From Bog-756 sp052326605 (GTDB lineage Bacteria; Actinomycetota; Acidimicrobiia; Acidimicrobiales; RAAP-2): a stretch of DNA of 64,000 nt. Location of the stretch: positions 38,994 to 102,993 of the forward strand of contig JBKQMB010000092.1 of the NCBI GenBank assembly GCA_052326605.1, written 5' to 3'. Under the pieces are notes generated by a model, which was given only the letters and a program-made list of their open reading frames with translations, made no database searches and had not been told where the DNA came from. Shown here in pieces: positions 50,585 through 58,939 of the stretch (its first letter is position 1; each line of letters starts with the position of its first letter). Both the position numbers and the translations under genes were made by a program.

Positions 50585-53500
50585 CCGGGCCCGGCGATGA
50601 CCTCTTCGACCTCCTCGGTCCATTGCCGCAGGGCCGGCTGGCCATCGAGGCGAGCGCCGGCACGGGCAAGACCTTTGCCCTGGCCGGCCTGGCCACCCGC
50701 TTCATCGCCGAAGGCGGGGTGGCGCCTTCGGAACTGCTCATCGTGACCTTCACCAGAGCCGCCACCAACGAGCTGAGGTCCCGCGTCAGGGAGCAGCTGA
50801 CGAAGGCGGCCGCGTATCTCGGCGACGAGCTCCCCGAGTCCCAGGGAGACGACCTGCTCGTCCATCTGGCATCGAGGGACCAGGAGCTCCGGCTCGGCCG
50901 GCTGCGCCAGGCGATCACCGAGTTCGACGCTGCCGCCATCACCACCATCCATGGATTCGCCACCCAGGTGCGAGGCTCCTTCGGAACATCCGCCTCGACG
51001 GATCTCGATGCCCGATTGGACACCGGTGCCGAAGACCTCGTCAAGGCCTCGAGCGCCGACGCCCTCGCTTCCGCCGCCGCCGCGGGACTGCCGGCGGACC
51101 ACCTGCCCAAACTCAAGGACCTGACCCGGTTCACCGCGCTCAGACTGGGTCGGCCGCGGATGGTGCTGGCCCCGGTACCGGGTCAGGACGGGGCCGGACC
51201 GGCGGTCGGGGCCCTGAGGAAGCTGGTGGAGGAAGCCAAGGACCTGGTGGATCGGCGTCGTCGCCACGAGGGAACACTCAGCTTCGATGACCTCTTGAGC
51301 CAGCTGCACCGAGAGCTGGAGGGTCCGGGTTCGGATGCAGTGGTCGACGCGCTGCAGCGCCGTTTCAAGGTGGCGCTGATCGATGAGTTCCAGGACACCG
51401 ACGACCTCCAGTGGAAGATCTTCCAGCGCATCTTCGGGGGACGGGGCAACGAAGCATCCATGGTGCTGGTCGGCGACCCCAAGCAGGCGATCTACAGCTT
51501 CAGGGGCGCCGACGTGCAGGCTTACCTGCTCGCCGTCGGCCCAGGGTCCGGCACCGTGCGCCAGTGTCTGGCCACCAACTGGAGGTCGGACGGCGCCCTC
51601 CTCGGTGCCCTGGACACCCTGTTCACGGGAGCCTCGTTCGGCGACGACAACATCCCCTTCGTCACGGTGGAGCCGGTGGAAGGCAACCGTGAGCGCCGGC
51701 TGACCGACGCAGGGGGCAACTCGTTGCCGACCCTCTCGCTGCGACTGGCGTTCGGGCATGGCATCCAGCAGAGCGCGCGTCGGGGGGCAGTCGACGAGGT
51801 GGTCGTCGACTCGGCCGTCCGGGCCATCACCGCGGACCTGGTGGCCCGGGTGCGCGACCTGCTCGACACGGCGCGCCTGCCGGTCGAGGACGGTGGATCT
51901 CCGACGAAGAGGGTGCGTCCATCGGATATCGCCGTCCTTGTCAGCACTGCAGCCCAGGGGAACGAGGTGCAACGGGCCCTGCTCCGCCAGGGGGTCCCGG
52001 CGGTGATCAGCGGTGGGGACAGTGTGTTGCAGTCCCCGGCCGCCCAGCAGATGCGATTCCTCCTCTACGCCATGGACCGCCCGACGGACCTGCGACGGGC
52101 TCGGACGTTTGCCCTGTCGTGGTTCGTCGGCTGGAGTGCGGAAGAGTTGGCGCATGCCTCGGAGAGGGAGTTGGACAGCAGACAGGAGCAACTCCGGGCT
52201 TGGTCCGACATGCTGGCAGACCATTCGGTGGCGGAGGTGCTCGCCAGGGTTTGGACGGAGACCGGGGTGGTGGCCCGGGTGCTGGGCCACGACGAAGGTG
52301 ACCGCAATCTGACCGATCTCGATCATCTCGCCGAACTGTGCAGCGGGTCGACACCCACGGGCATGTCCAGCACAGCCGGGCTACTGGCGTTGTTGGATGC
52401 CAAGCCGGAGCAAGAGGCGGACGCCGAGGTCGAAGGAGACGTTGCGGCGCGTCGGATCGAGTCCGAAGACGCTGCCGTTCAGATCATGACCGTCTGGAAG
52501 GCGAAGGGCCTGGAGTTCCCGATCGTCTGCCTGCCGATGCTGTGGCGCAAACCCAAGAGCCGCGAGGTGATCTACACGGATCCGGAGTCCGGCCGGAAGA
52601 CCCTCGACCTCGCCGATGGCAAGGGCTGGCCGGACAACAGGACCGCCAAGCGACGCAAGGACCTGGCGGCGGAGGAAGCCACCGGAGAGCAGCTGCGCCT
52701 GTTGTACGTGGCCATGACCCGAGCCCGCCATCGGACCATCGTGTGGTGGGCCAATGCACAGAACAGCTCGAAGACGGCTCTGGCCCGCGTGCTCTTCGCC
52801 CGGACCGACGGGCTGATCGACGTGGCGCAGTTCGCCGGGGCCGAGGCCCAGGTCCTGTCGAACCAGGCCAGGGTGGCCGCGTTGGAACCACTGCCGGTGC
52901 TGCAGAAGGGGAACATCACCGTCGACGTGATCGACGGCGTCCGGGCTGAGACGGGTCGCTGGGTCGACGCCTCGTCCGAGGCCGGACACCCTGCACTCAC
53001 CCGGGCCACCCTCGACCGCCCGCTCGATCGGCTGACGCGGCGGTGGTCCTTCACGGCCATCACCCACCAGGCCTCCTACTCCGGCTTCGATCCGTACGAC
53101 GCGACGGTGTCTGACGGGGGCGCCGGCGACGAGGGTGGAGCCGACACCGCGGACGAGGACCGTGAGCCATCGGCGACCGGCCTCCCGGGTGGGGGAGTGG
53201 GCCTGGGGGACGCTCGGGTTGCAGGATCGACGCCGTCCGTCGCCGCCCCGACCGCCCCGACCGGGCCGATGGACCTGCTGCCCGCCGGGACTGCGTTCGG
53301 CACGCTGGTGCACTCGGTCCTCGAGAAGATCGACTTCTCCGTGGCGGACGTCGACGCGGCGCTGGCCGCGGCGATCGATGCCGAGCTGGCCTGGTGCCAA
53401 CTGGACCTGACACCGACATCGGCACCAACGGCTGGTGGCAGTGATGGCCGACAGCTGTTGATCGAGGGTCTGGGGGCCGTGCTCGAGACGCCTCTCGGGA

Positions 53501-54126
53501 GGATCGGGGGTGAGCGCCGCCTGGCCGACATCGGTCCAGCTGATCGCCTCAGCGAGCTGTCCTTCGACTTCCGCCTGGGCGAGGTGGGGCACCGGGCCAA
53601 GCTGCGCGCCATCGGCCGGCTGGTGGTCGACCACCTCGACAGCTCGGATCCCCTCCGTCCCTGGGCAGCCAGGCTTGCCGACGGTGCCGTGGACCTCGAG
53701 CTGGCCGGTCACCTCACCGGGTCGATCGACCTGGTGTTGCGGCTTCGTGATGCCGACGGCGGGCAGCGGTTCGTCGTGGCCGACTACAAGACCAACCGAC
53801 TGACGCCGAGGGGACAGGTCCCGAGTCCCGACGACTACGCCCCGGGCCGCATGGTCGTCGCCATGGAGGAGCACGACTACCCCCTGCAGGCCCTGCTCTA
53901 CACGGTGGCTCTCCACCGCTACCTCCGTTGGCGCCTCACACCCTACGACCCGGCTTCCCACCTGGGCGGGGCCGCCTATCTGTTCGTCCGGGGCATGACC
54001 GGGGCCGACGTGGCGACCAGCGACCACCGACCTCACGGTGTCCTCGACTGGTCCATTCCCGCTTCGCTGGTGGTCGAGCTCAGCAGCCTGCTCGACGGTC
54101 GCCCGGCTCGGGGGGGCCGGCGGTGA
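50581..54126 (+). CDS. recB: RecBCD exonuclease V, RecB helicase-nuclease
   Basis: A 1181-residue UvrD-family helicase fused to a C-terminal nuclease. Walker A is EASAGTGKT (23-31), and other helicase motifs are VTFTRAATNELRSRV, LIDEFQDTD, LVGDPKQAIYSFRGAD, NWRS and LLYVAMTRARHR. The nuclease domain has GSIDLVLRL and the catalytic VVADYKTN near residue 1067. Both activities look intact. The start is GTG 50581, which overlaps the recC stop (GTGA) and gives the normal N-terminus. An acidic low-complexity linker (about 840-895) separates the helicase from the nuclease. Confidence 0.95.
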   Translation: MTGPGDDLFDLLGPLPQGRLAIEASAGTGKTFALAGLATRFIAEGGVAPSELLIVTFTRAATNELRSRVREQLTKAAAYLGDELPESQGDDLLVHLASRDQELRLGRLRQAITEFDAAAITTIHGFATQVRGSFGTSASTDLDARLDTGAEDLVKASSADALASAAAAGLPADHLPKLKDLTRFTALRLGRPRMVLAPVPGQDGAGPAVGALRKLVEEAKDLVDRRRRHEGTLSFDDLLSQLHRELEGPGSDAVVDALQRRFKVALIDEFQDTDDLQWKIFQRIFGGRGNEASMVLVGDPKQAIYSFRGADVQAYLLAVGPGSGTVRQCLATNWRSDGALLGALDTLFTGASFGDDNIPFVTVEPVEGNRERRLTDAGGNSLPTLSLRLAFGHGIQQSARRGAVDEVVVDSAVRAITADLVARVRDLLDTARLPVEDGGSPTKRVRPSDIAVLVSTAAQGNEVQRALLRQGVPAVISGGDSVLQSPAAQQMRFLLYAMDRPTDLRRARTFALSWFVGWSAEELAHASERELDSRQEQLRAWSDMLADHSVAEVLARVWTETGVVARVLGHDEGDRNLTDLDHLAELCSGSTPTGMSSTAGLLALLDAKPEQEADAEVEGDVAARRIESEDAAVQIMTVWKAKGLEFPIVCLPMLWRKPKSREVIYTDPESGRKTLDLADGKGWPDNRTAKRRKDLAAEEATGEQLRLLYVAMTRARHRTIVWWANAQNSSKTALARVLFARTDGLIDVAQFAGAEAQVLSNQARVAALEPLPVLQKGNITVDVIDGVRAETGRWVDASSEAGHPALTRATLDRPLDRLTRRWSFTAITHQASYSGFDPYDATVSDGGAGDEGGADTADEDREPSATGLPGGGVGLGDARVAGSTPSVAAPTAPTGPMDLLPAGTAFGTLVHSVLEKIDFSVADVDAALAAAIDAELAWCQLDLTPTSAPTAGGSDGRQLLIEGLGAVLETPLGRIGGERRLADIGPADRLSELSFDFRLGEVGHRAKLRAIGRLVVDHLDSSDPLRPWAARLADGAVDLELAGHLTGSIDLVLRLRDADGGQRFVVADYKTNRLTPRGQVPSPDDYAPGRMVVAMEEHDYPLQALLYTVALHRYLRWRLTPYDPASHLGGAAYLFVRGMTGADVATSDHRPHGVLDWSIPASLVVELSSLLDGRPARGGRR

Positions 54127-55985
54127 TGGCGCGGTGGTCCTCCCGACGCACGGTGGTGGTACCACCGGAGGTTCGGGTGCTGGCACCATTCGTCGACGCC
54201 GGTGTGTTCGGCGCGTTCGAGGTGCAGCTGGCGTCCACGATTGCCCGCCTCCAGCCCGGGGCCGGAGACGACGTCATCCTGGCTCTGACGGTAGCGGCCA
54301 GGGCTCCGGGCTTCGGGCACGTGTGCGTGGACCTCGACAGTGCCGTCCACCAGATCAGCCTGTCCGACGACGCGGACGAGCCGGCGGTGTCCCTGCCGTG
54401 GCCCTCCGCAGAGGGCTGGACCCGCGCCGTGGCGGCGTCACCCCTCGTCATGCAGCCGGCCCTGGGCCCGACGGTACCGGCGCGCCCGCTGGTCTGGGAC
54501 GAGGGCCACCTCTATCTCCAGCGCTACTGGCACTACGAGGTGTCCGTGGCCCGAGCCCTGGCCGACCGGGCGGAACAGTCCCGGATCTCGCACGGACGGG
54601 CCGATGCGACCGGGGACATCGACCGGGCCTTGGATGCGGTGTTCGGTGAGGCACGCGGCGACGAGGATGACCTGCAGCGGGAGGCGGCCCGACGCTCGCT
54701 CGCTCCGGGGGTGTCGATCATCGCCGGTGGGCCGGGAACCGGCAAGACCCACACGATCGCGCGCCTGCTGGCCGCCGCCCACCTCGTGCGTGCGGAGGAC
54801 GGCCGCGACCTCAAGGTGGCCCTGGTGGCCCCGACCGGCAAGGCCGCGGCTCGGATGCGCCAGGCAGTCCAACAGGAGCTCTCGGCACTGCAAGGGGCCG
54901 GTGGCCTTGCCGGCCAGGCCGTCCACGCCCTGGCACAGGCCGAGGCCTCGACCGTGCATCGGCTGTTGGGCTGGGGTGAAGGCACCCATTTCAGGCACAA
55001 CCGCTCGGATCCGATTCGTCACGACATGGTGATCGTGGACGAGACCTCGATGGTCTCGCTGCCCCTGATGGCCAAGCTCCTCGATGCGGTGCGTCCCCAG
55101 GCCAGGCTGGTGCTGGTCGGCGACCCGTATCAGCTGGCCAGCGTCGAGGCCGGGACGGTGATGGGAGATGTGGTCGGACCCGCCGTGGAGAACGACCCGT
55201 GTCCCCCCGGCGTCCTGGCCGATCGGATCACCGTGCTCCGGCGCATGCGCCGGTTCAGCGAGGACTCGGCCATCGCCGCGCTGGCCGAGGCCATCCGGCG
55301 AGGCGACGCCGACGCCGCAGTGGCCCTGCTCGATGGGACCCGGAGCGGCGTCACCTGGATGCGGAACGACGACGTCCCAGGGGTGGCAGCGGTACGCGCC
55401 CTGGCCATCGCAGCCGGCATCGAAGTCGTCCGCGCCGCCCTTGAGGGCGACACCCGGGGCGCCCTCGACGCCGCCCACCGCACCAAGGTGCTGGCTGCCA
55501 CCCGCCGGGGCCCCTTCGGGCTCTACGAGTGGAGCGACCGCATCGAGCACGCGGTGGCCGAGGCGGTCCCGGGACTCAACCCCTCCCGACGCTGGTATGT
55601 GGGGAAGCCGGTGATCGTGACGGGGAACGACCCGCTCAACCGCGTGTTCAACGGCGATGTCGGTGTGGTGATGGACCGTGCCGGAAGCATGACGGTGGAC
55701 CTTGCCGGAGGGGACGAGGCCCGGAGTCTGCCCCCGGCCCGCCTCGACCGGGCGGAGGCATGGTGGGCCATGACCATCCACAAGAGCCAGGGGTCCGAGT
55801 TCTCCCACGCCATCGTCTCGCTGCCGGAGGTGGGCTCGCCCATCCTCACCCGTGAGCTGCTGTACACGGCGGTCACCAGGGCCAGCGAGCAGGTGACCAT
55901 CGTGAGCAGCGAGGACGCTCTGCGGTCGGCCATCGGTCGGCCCATCGCCCGTGCGTCGGGCCTTCGTGGTCGGCTGTGGGGGTGA
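54126..55985 (+). CDS. recD: RecBCD exonuclease V, RecD helicase
   Basis: A 619-residue SF1B helicase with 5'-3' polarity. Walker A is AGGPGTGKT (around 201), Walker B VIVDETSMV, motif III LVGDPYQLASVEAG, and the C-terminal UvrD_C_2 motif is MTIHKSQGSEF. The N-terminal 180 residues are the RecC-binding domain. ATG 54126 shares one base with the recB stop (TGATG); GTG 54123 is possible. The complete recC-recB-recD order means a full heterotrimer. Confidence 0.95.
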   Translation: MARWSSRRTVVVPPEVRVLAPFVDAGVFGAFEVQLASTIARLQPGAGDDVILALTVAARAPGFGHVCVDLDSAVHQISLSDDADEPAVSLPWPSAEGWTRAVAASPLVMQPALGPTVPARPLVWDEGHLYLQRYWHYEVSVARALADRAEQSRISHGRADATGDIDRALDAVFGEARGDEDDLQREAARRSLAPGVSIIAGGPGTGKTHTIARLLAAAHLVRAEDGRDLKVALVAPTGKAAARMRQAVQQELSALQGAGGLAGQAVHALAQAEASTVHRLLGWGEGTHFRHNRSDPIRHDMVIVDETSMVSLPLMAKLLDAVRPQARLVLVGDPYQLASVEAGTVMGDVVGPAVENDPCPPGVLADRITVLRRMRRFSEDSAIAALAEAIRRGDADAAVALLDGTRSGVTWMRNDDVPGVAAVRALAIAAGIEVVRAALEGDTRGALDAAHRTKVLAATRRGPFGLYEWSDRIEHAVAEAVPGLNPSRRWYVGKPVIVTGNDPLNRVFNGDVGVVMDRAGSMTVDLAGGDEARSLPPARLDRAEAWWAMTIHKSQGSEFSHAIVSLPEVGSPILTRELLYTAVTRASEQVTIVSSEDALRSAIGRPIARASGLRGRLWG

Positions 55986-56015
55986 GGGATCGAGACGGTC
56001 CGCCGTCCGGAGCAC

Positions 56016-56044
56016 TTGGTCTGGCCGCCACGGGGTTCTAGCCT
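56016..56044 (+). promoter_or_regulatory. Promoter of the amidase gene (leaderless)
   Basis: TTGGTC (56016-56021), 17 bases, then TAGCCT (56039-56044), which ends 6 bases before ATG 56051. It is the only leaderless candidate here with a clear -35 at standard spacing. Confidence 0.65.
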
Positions 56045-56050
56045 GGCCCG

Positions 56051-57454
56051 ATGGACGAACTCGCATCTGGCTTGGACGTAGCCGCCGCCATCCGGGCCAA
56101 GGAAGTCAGCCCACTCGAGGTGCTCGACGAGTGCCTGGCCAGAGTCGATGTCTGCAACACCGAGCTCAACGCGGTGATCTGGCGCAACGACGAGGAGGCC
56201 CGTGCCGAGGCACGGGCGCTCGGGGAGCGGATCGCCGGCGGCGTGGCGGACCTCCCCCCCTTTGCCGGGGTGCCCCTCCCGATCAAGGATCTGCTCCCGG
56301 TGGAGGGCCAGCCGGTGACCTACGGGTCCCGGGGCGCCCCCGAGGGCCCCAGCGCCACCAGCGGGCCGATCGCCGACGCCTTCGTCCGCGCCGGCTTCAT
56401 CCTCACCGGCCGGACCAACACCCCCGAGTTCGGATCGATCACCGTGACCGAGAACGAGCGGTTCGGGGTCACCCGCAATCCGTGGAACAGGGGACACACC
56501 TCCGGGGGATCGAGTGGGGGTGCCGGCTCCGCGGTGGCCGCCGGCATGTTCCCCGTGGCCCACGCCAGCGACGGTGGCGGCTCGATCCGGATACCGGCAT
56601 CGTGCTGCGGCCTGGTCGGTCTCAAGCCGAGTCGCGGTCGGGTGCCCGCCACCTTTCCGGGATGGCAGGGAATGGTCACCGAGGGGGCCCTCAGCCGGAC
56701 GGTGGCCGACACTGCTGCCGTCCTCGACGTCATCAGCACCCCCGACCCGTATGCCTGGTGGAACGCCCCGGTACCGGAGCGCCCGTTCGCCGAGGAGGTC
56801 GGTGCCGACCCCGGTCGGCTTCGGGTGGCGTTGTGCACGGCGTCCGCCCTCGGGCTGCCGGTGGCCGATGAGCCGGCTGCCGCCGTCGACCATGCCGGGC
56901 GGGTGCTCGAGTCCCTCGGCCATGAGATCTCGCGTATCGACTCCGATGTCTTCGCCCTGTCGGGACTCGAACCGTTCCTCAATGTGGTCAATGCGGGTCT
57001 GAGCGAGTACCCCGACATCGACTGGGCCAGGGTGGAGCCGCACAACCGGGCCGCCTACGCCGCCGCCGAGGCCGTGAACAGTGCGGTCTTCACCCGGTCG
57101 CTCATCGAGTTGCACCAGTTGACGCGCACGATCGTGGCGCGCTTCGATGACGAGTTCGATCTGCTGGTGACGCCCACGATGACGGTGGAGCCGCCGAAGG
57201 TGGGCCTGCTCGAGGCCGTCCACGCCGGGGCCGGGGCGCCGGTCCTCGACATCGTGGCCATGGCCGCCTTCACCGCGGTCTACAACATCACCGGCCAGCC
57301 GGCCGTGAGCCTGCCTCTCCACATGGCGCCTTCGGGGCTGCCGGTGGGCGTGCAGGTCGTGGCCGGCCCGTGGAGGGAGGCCCAGCTGATCCGGGTGGCG
57401 TCCCAACTGGAGGCGGCTGACCCCTGGTCCGGCCGCTATCCCCGCCTCGGGTGA
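56051..57454 (+). CDS. Amidase signature family hydrolase
   Basis: A 467-residue amidase with the Ser-cisSer-Lys triad: Lys79 in PLPIKDLL, Ser154 in SGGSSGGAG and nucleophile Ser178 in DGGGSIRIPA. The 24-residue gap between the two serines matches the family. The C-terminal TGQPAVSLPL and GLPVGVQVV are also typical. The family includes fatty amide, peptide and nitrile-derived amide hydrolases and GatA. No gatB or gatC is near and the sequence reads as a general amidase, not GatA. Predicted leaderless, monocistronic. Confidence 0.92.
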   Translation: MDELASGLDVAAAIRAKEVSPLEVLDECLARVDVCNTELNAVIWRNDEEARAEARALGERIAGGVADLPPFAGVPLPIKDLLPVEGQPVTYGSRGAPEGPSATSGPIADAFVRAGFILTGRTNTPEFGSITVTENERFGVTRNPWNRGHTSGGSSGGAGSAVAAGMFPVAHASDGGGSIRIPASCCGLVGLKPSRGRVPATFPGWQGMVTEGALSRTVADTAAVLDVISTPDPYAWWNAPVPERPFAEEVGADPGRLRVALCTASALGLPVADEPAAAVDHAGRVLESLGHEISRIDSDVFALSGLEPFLNVVNAGLSEYPDIDWARVEPHNRAAYAAAEAVNSAVFTRSLIELHQLTRTIVARFDDEFDLLVTPTMTVEPPKVGLLEAVHAGAGAPVLDIVAMAAFTAVYNITGQPAVSLPLHMAPSGLPVGVQVVAGPWREAQLIRVASQLEAADPWSGRYPRLG

Positions 57455-57483
57455 GGCGATGCCCCCGCCTGGCCTGAGGAACG

Positions 57484-57497
57484 TGCCCGGCCGGGCA
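57484..57497. terminator. 14-bp perfect palindrome after the amidase gene
   Basis: TGCCCGGCCGGGCA is a perfect palindrome in the 84-base gap between the amidase and the TrpB2-like gene. It has no loop of its own and no T-run, so it may be a protein-binding site rather than a terminator. Confidence 0.35.
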
Positions 57498-57538
57498 TTG
57501 ATGAGTATCTTTCGTTAGCCGACAGAAACGGAGAAGCC

Positions 57539-58921
57539 ATGACGGTCATCGATGAGACGGTTCGCCAGCACAAGTTCCTGCTCGACGAGAGTGAGATGCC
57601 GACTGCCTGGTACAACATCGTCCCCGATCTGCCCTCGCCACCACCTCCGGCCCTCCATCCCGGCACGCTCGAGCCCGCCGGCCCTGACGACTTCGCCCCG
57701 CTCTTCCCGATGGACCTGATCCTCCAGGAAGTCAGCTCCGAGCGCTACATCGACATCCCCGGGGGGGTGCTCGACGTCTACCGGCAGTGGCGGCCGTCCC
57801 CGCTCTACCGGGCCTATCGCCTGGAGAAGGCGCTCGACACACCGGCGCGCATCTACTACAAGTACGAGGGCGTCTCGCCGGCCGGCTCGCACAAGCCCAA
57901 CACTGCGGTGCCACAGGCGTACTACAACGCCAAGGCGGGGGTGAAGCGGCTGACCACCGAGACCGGTGCCGGGCAGTGGGGGACGGCGCTGGCCTACGCC
58001 TGTGCCATCTACGGGCTCGAGTGCGAGATCTGGCAGGTCGCCGCCTCCTACGACCAGAAGCCCTATCGCCGCATGATGATGGAGGCCTTCGGCGGGACGG
58101 TCCACCGTTCCCCGAGCGAGCTCACGGCCTCGGGCCGGGCCATCCTGGCGGCGGATCCCGACAGTCCCGGGTCACTGGGCATCGCCATCTCCGAGGCGGT
58201 GGAAGTGGCCGCGCCCGACCCGGAGACACGCTACGCGCTGGGCAGCGTCCTCAACCACGTGCTGATGCACCAGACCATCATCGGCGAGGAGGCCCTGCTG
58301 CAGCTGGCCAAGGCCGGCGAGAAGGCACCGGACCTGCTGGTGGGGTGCACCGGCGGGGGATCGAACTTCGGCGGTCTGGCCTTCCCGTTCATCCGGGAGA
58401 AGATGGCGGGCAGGATGAACCCGGTCATCCGGGCCGTCGAGCCTGCGTCGTGCCCGTCGCTGACCAGGGGCGTCTACGCCTACGACTTCGGGGACACCGC
58501 CGGCATGACCCCGCTGATGAAGATGCACACCCTCGGGCATGACTTCATTCCGGACCCGATCCACGCCGGCGGCCTGCGGTACCACGGGATGTCACCGCTC
58601 ATCTCCCACCTCTACGAGCTCGGCATGATGGAGGCCATCGCCATCCCCCAGCTCGAATGCTTCGCCGCGGCCATGCAGTTCGTCCGCTCCGAGGGCATCC
58701 TCCCTGCGCCCGAGCCCACCCACGCCATCGCCGCTGCCATCCGGGAGGCCCTGGCCTGCAAGGAGTCCGGCGAGGAGAAGGTCATCCTCACCGCACTGTG
58801 CGGACACGGGCACTTCGACCTGGCCGCCTACGACTCCTACCTGAGCGGGCGCATGGTGGACGAGGAGATCAGTGACGCCCGCTTCGCCGCAGGGCTCTCT
58901 ACGGTGCCGGAGGTGGCCTGA
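57539..58921 (+). CDS. TrpB2-like tryptophan synthase beta chain homologue
   Basis: A 460-residue fold-type II PLP enzyme of the TrpB2 branch. The Schiff-base Lys119 lies in PAGSHKPNTA, the Glu in TETGAGQWG is the catalytic acid position, and GCTGGGSNFGG binds the PLP phosphate. Length and the N-terminal extension match TrpB2, not the TrpB1 of the trp operon. No trpA is nearby. TrpB2 proteins can make tryptophan from indole and serine, or salvage indole or phosphoserine. GGAG lies 6 bases before ATG 57539, so this gene, unlike its neighbour, has a leader. Confidence 0.93.
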   Translation: MTVIDETVRQHKFLLDESEMPTAWYNIVPDLPSPPPPALHPGTLEPAGPDDFAPLFPMDLILQEVSSERYIDIPGGVLDVYRQWRPSPLYRAYRLEKALDTPARIYYKYEGVSPAGSHKPNTAVPQAYYNAKAGVKRLTTETGAGQWGTALAYACAIYGLECEIWQVAASYDQKPYRRMMMEAFGGTVHRSPSELTASGRAILAADPDSPGSLGIAISEAVEVAAPDPETRYALGSVLNHVLMHQTIIGEEALLQLAKAGEKAPDLLVGCTGGGSNFGGLAFPFIREKMAGRMNPVIRAVEPASCPSLTRGVYAYDFGDTAGMTPLMKMHTLGHDFIPDPIHAGGLRYHGMSPLISHLYELGMMEAIAIPQLECFAAAMQFVRSEGILPAPEPTHAIAAAIREALACKESGEEKVILTALCGHGHFDLAAYDSYLSGRMVDEEISDARFAAGLSTVPEVA

Positions 58922-58939
58922 GGGGTCCCACCTGTGCGG

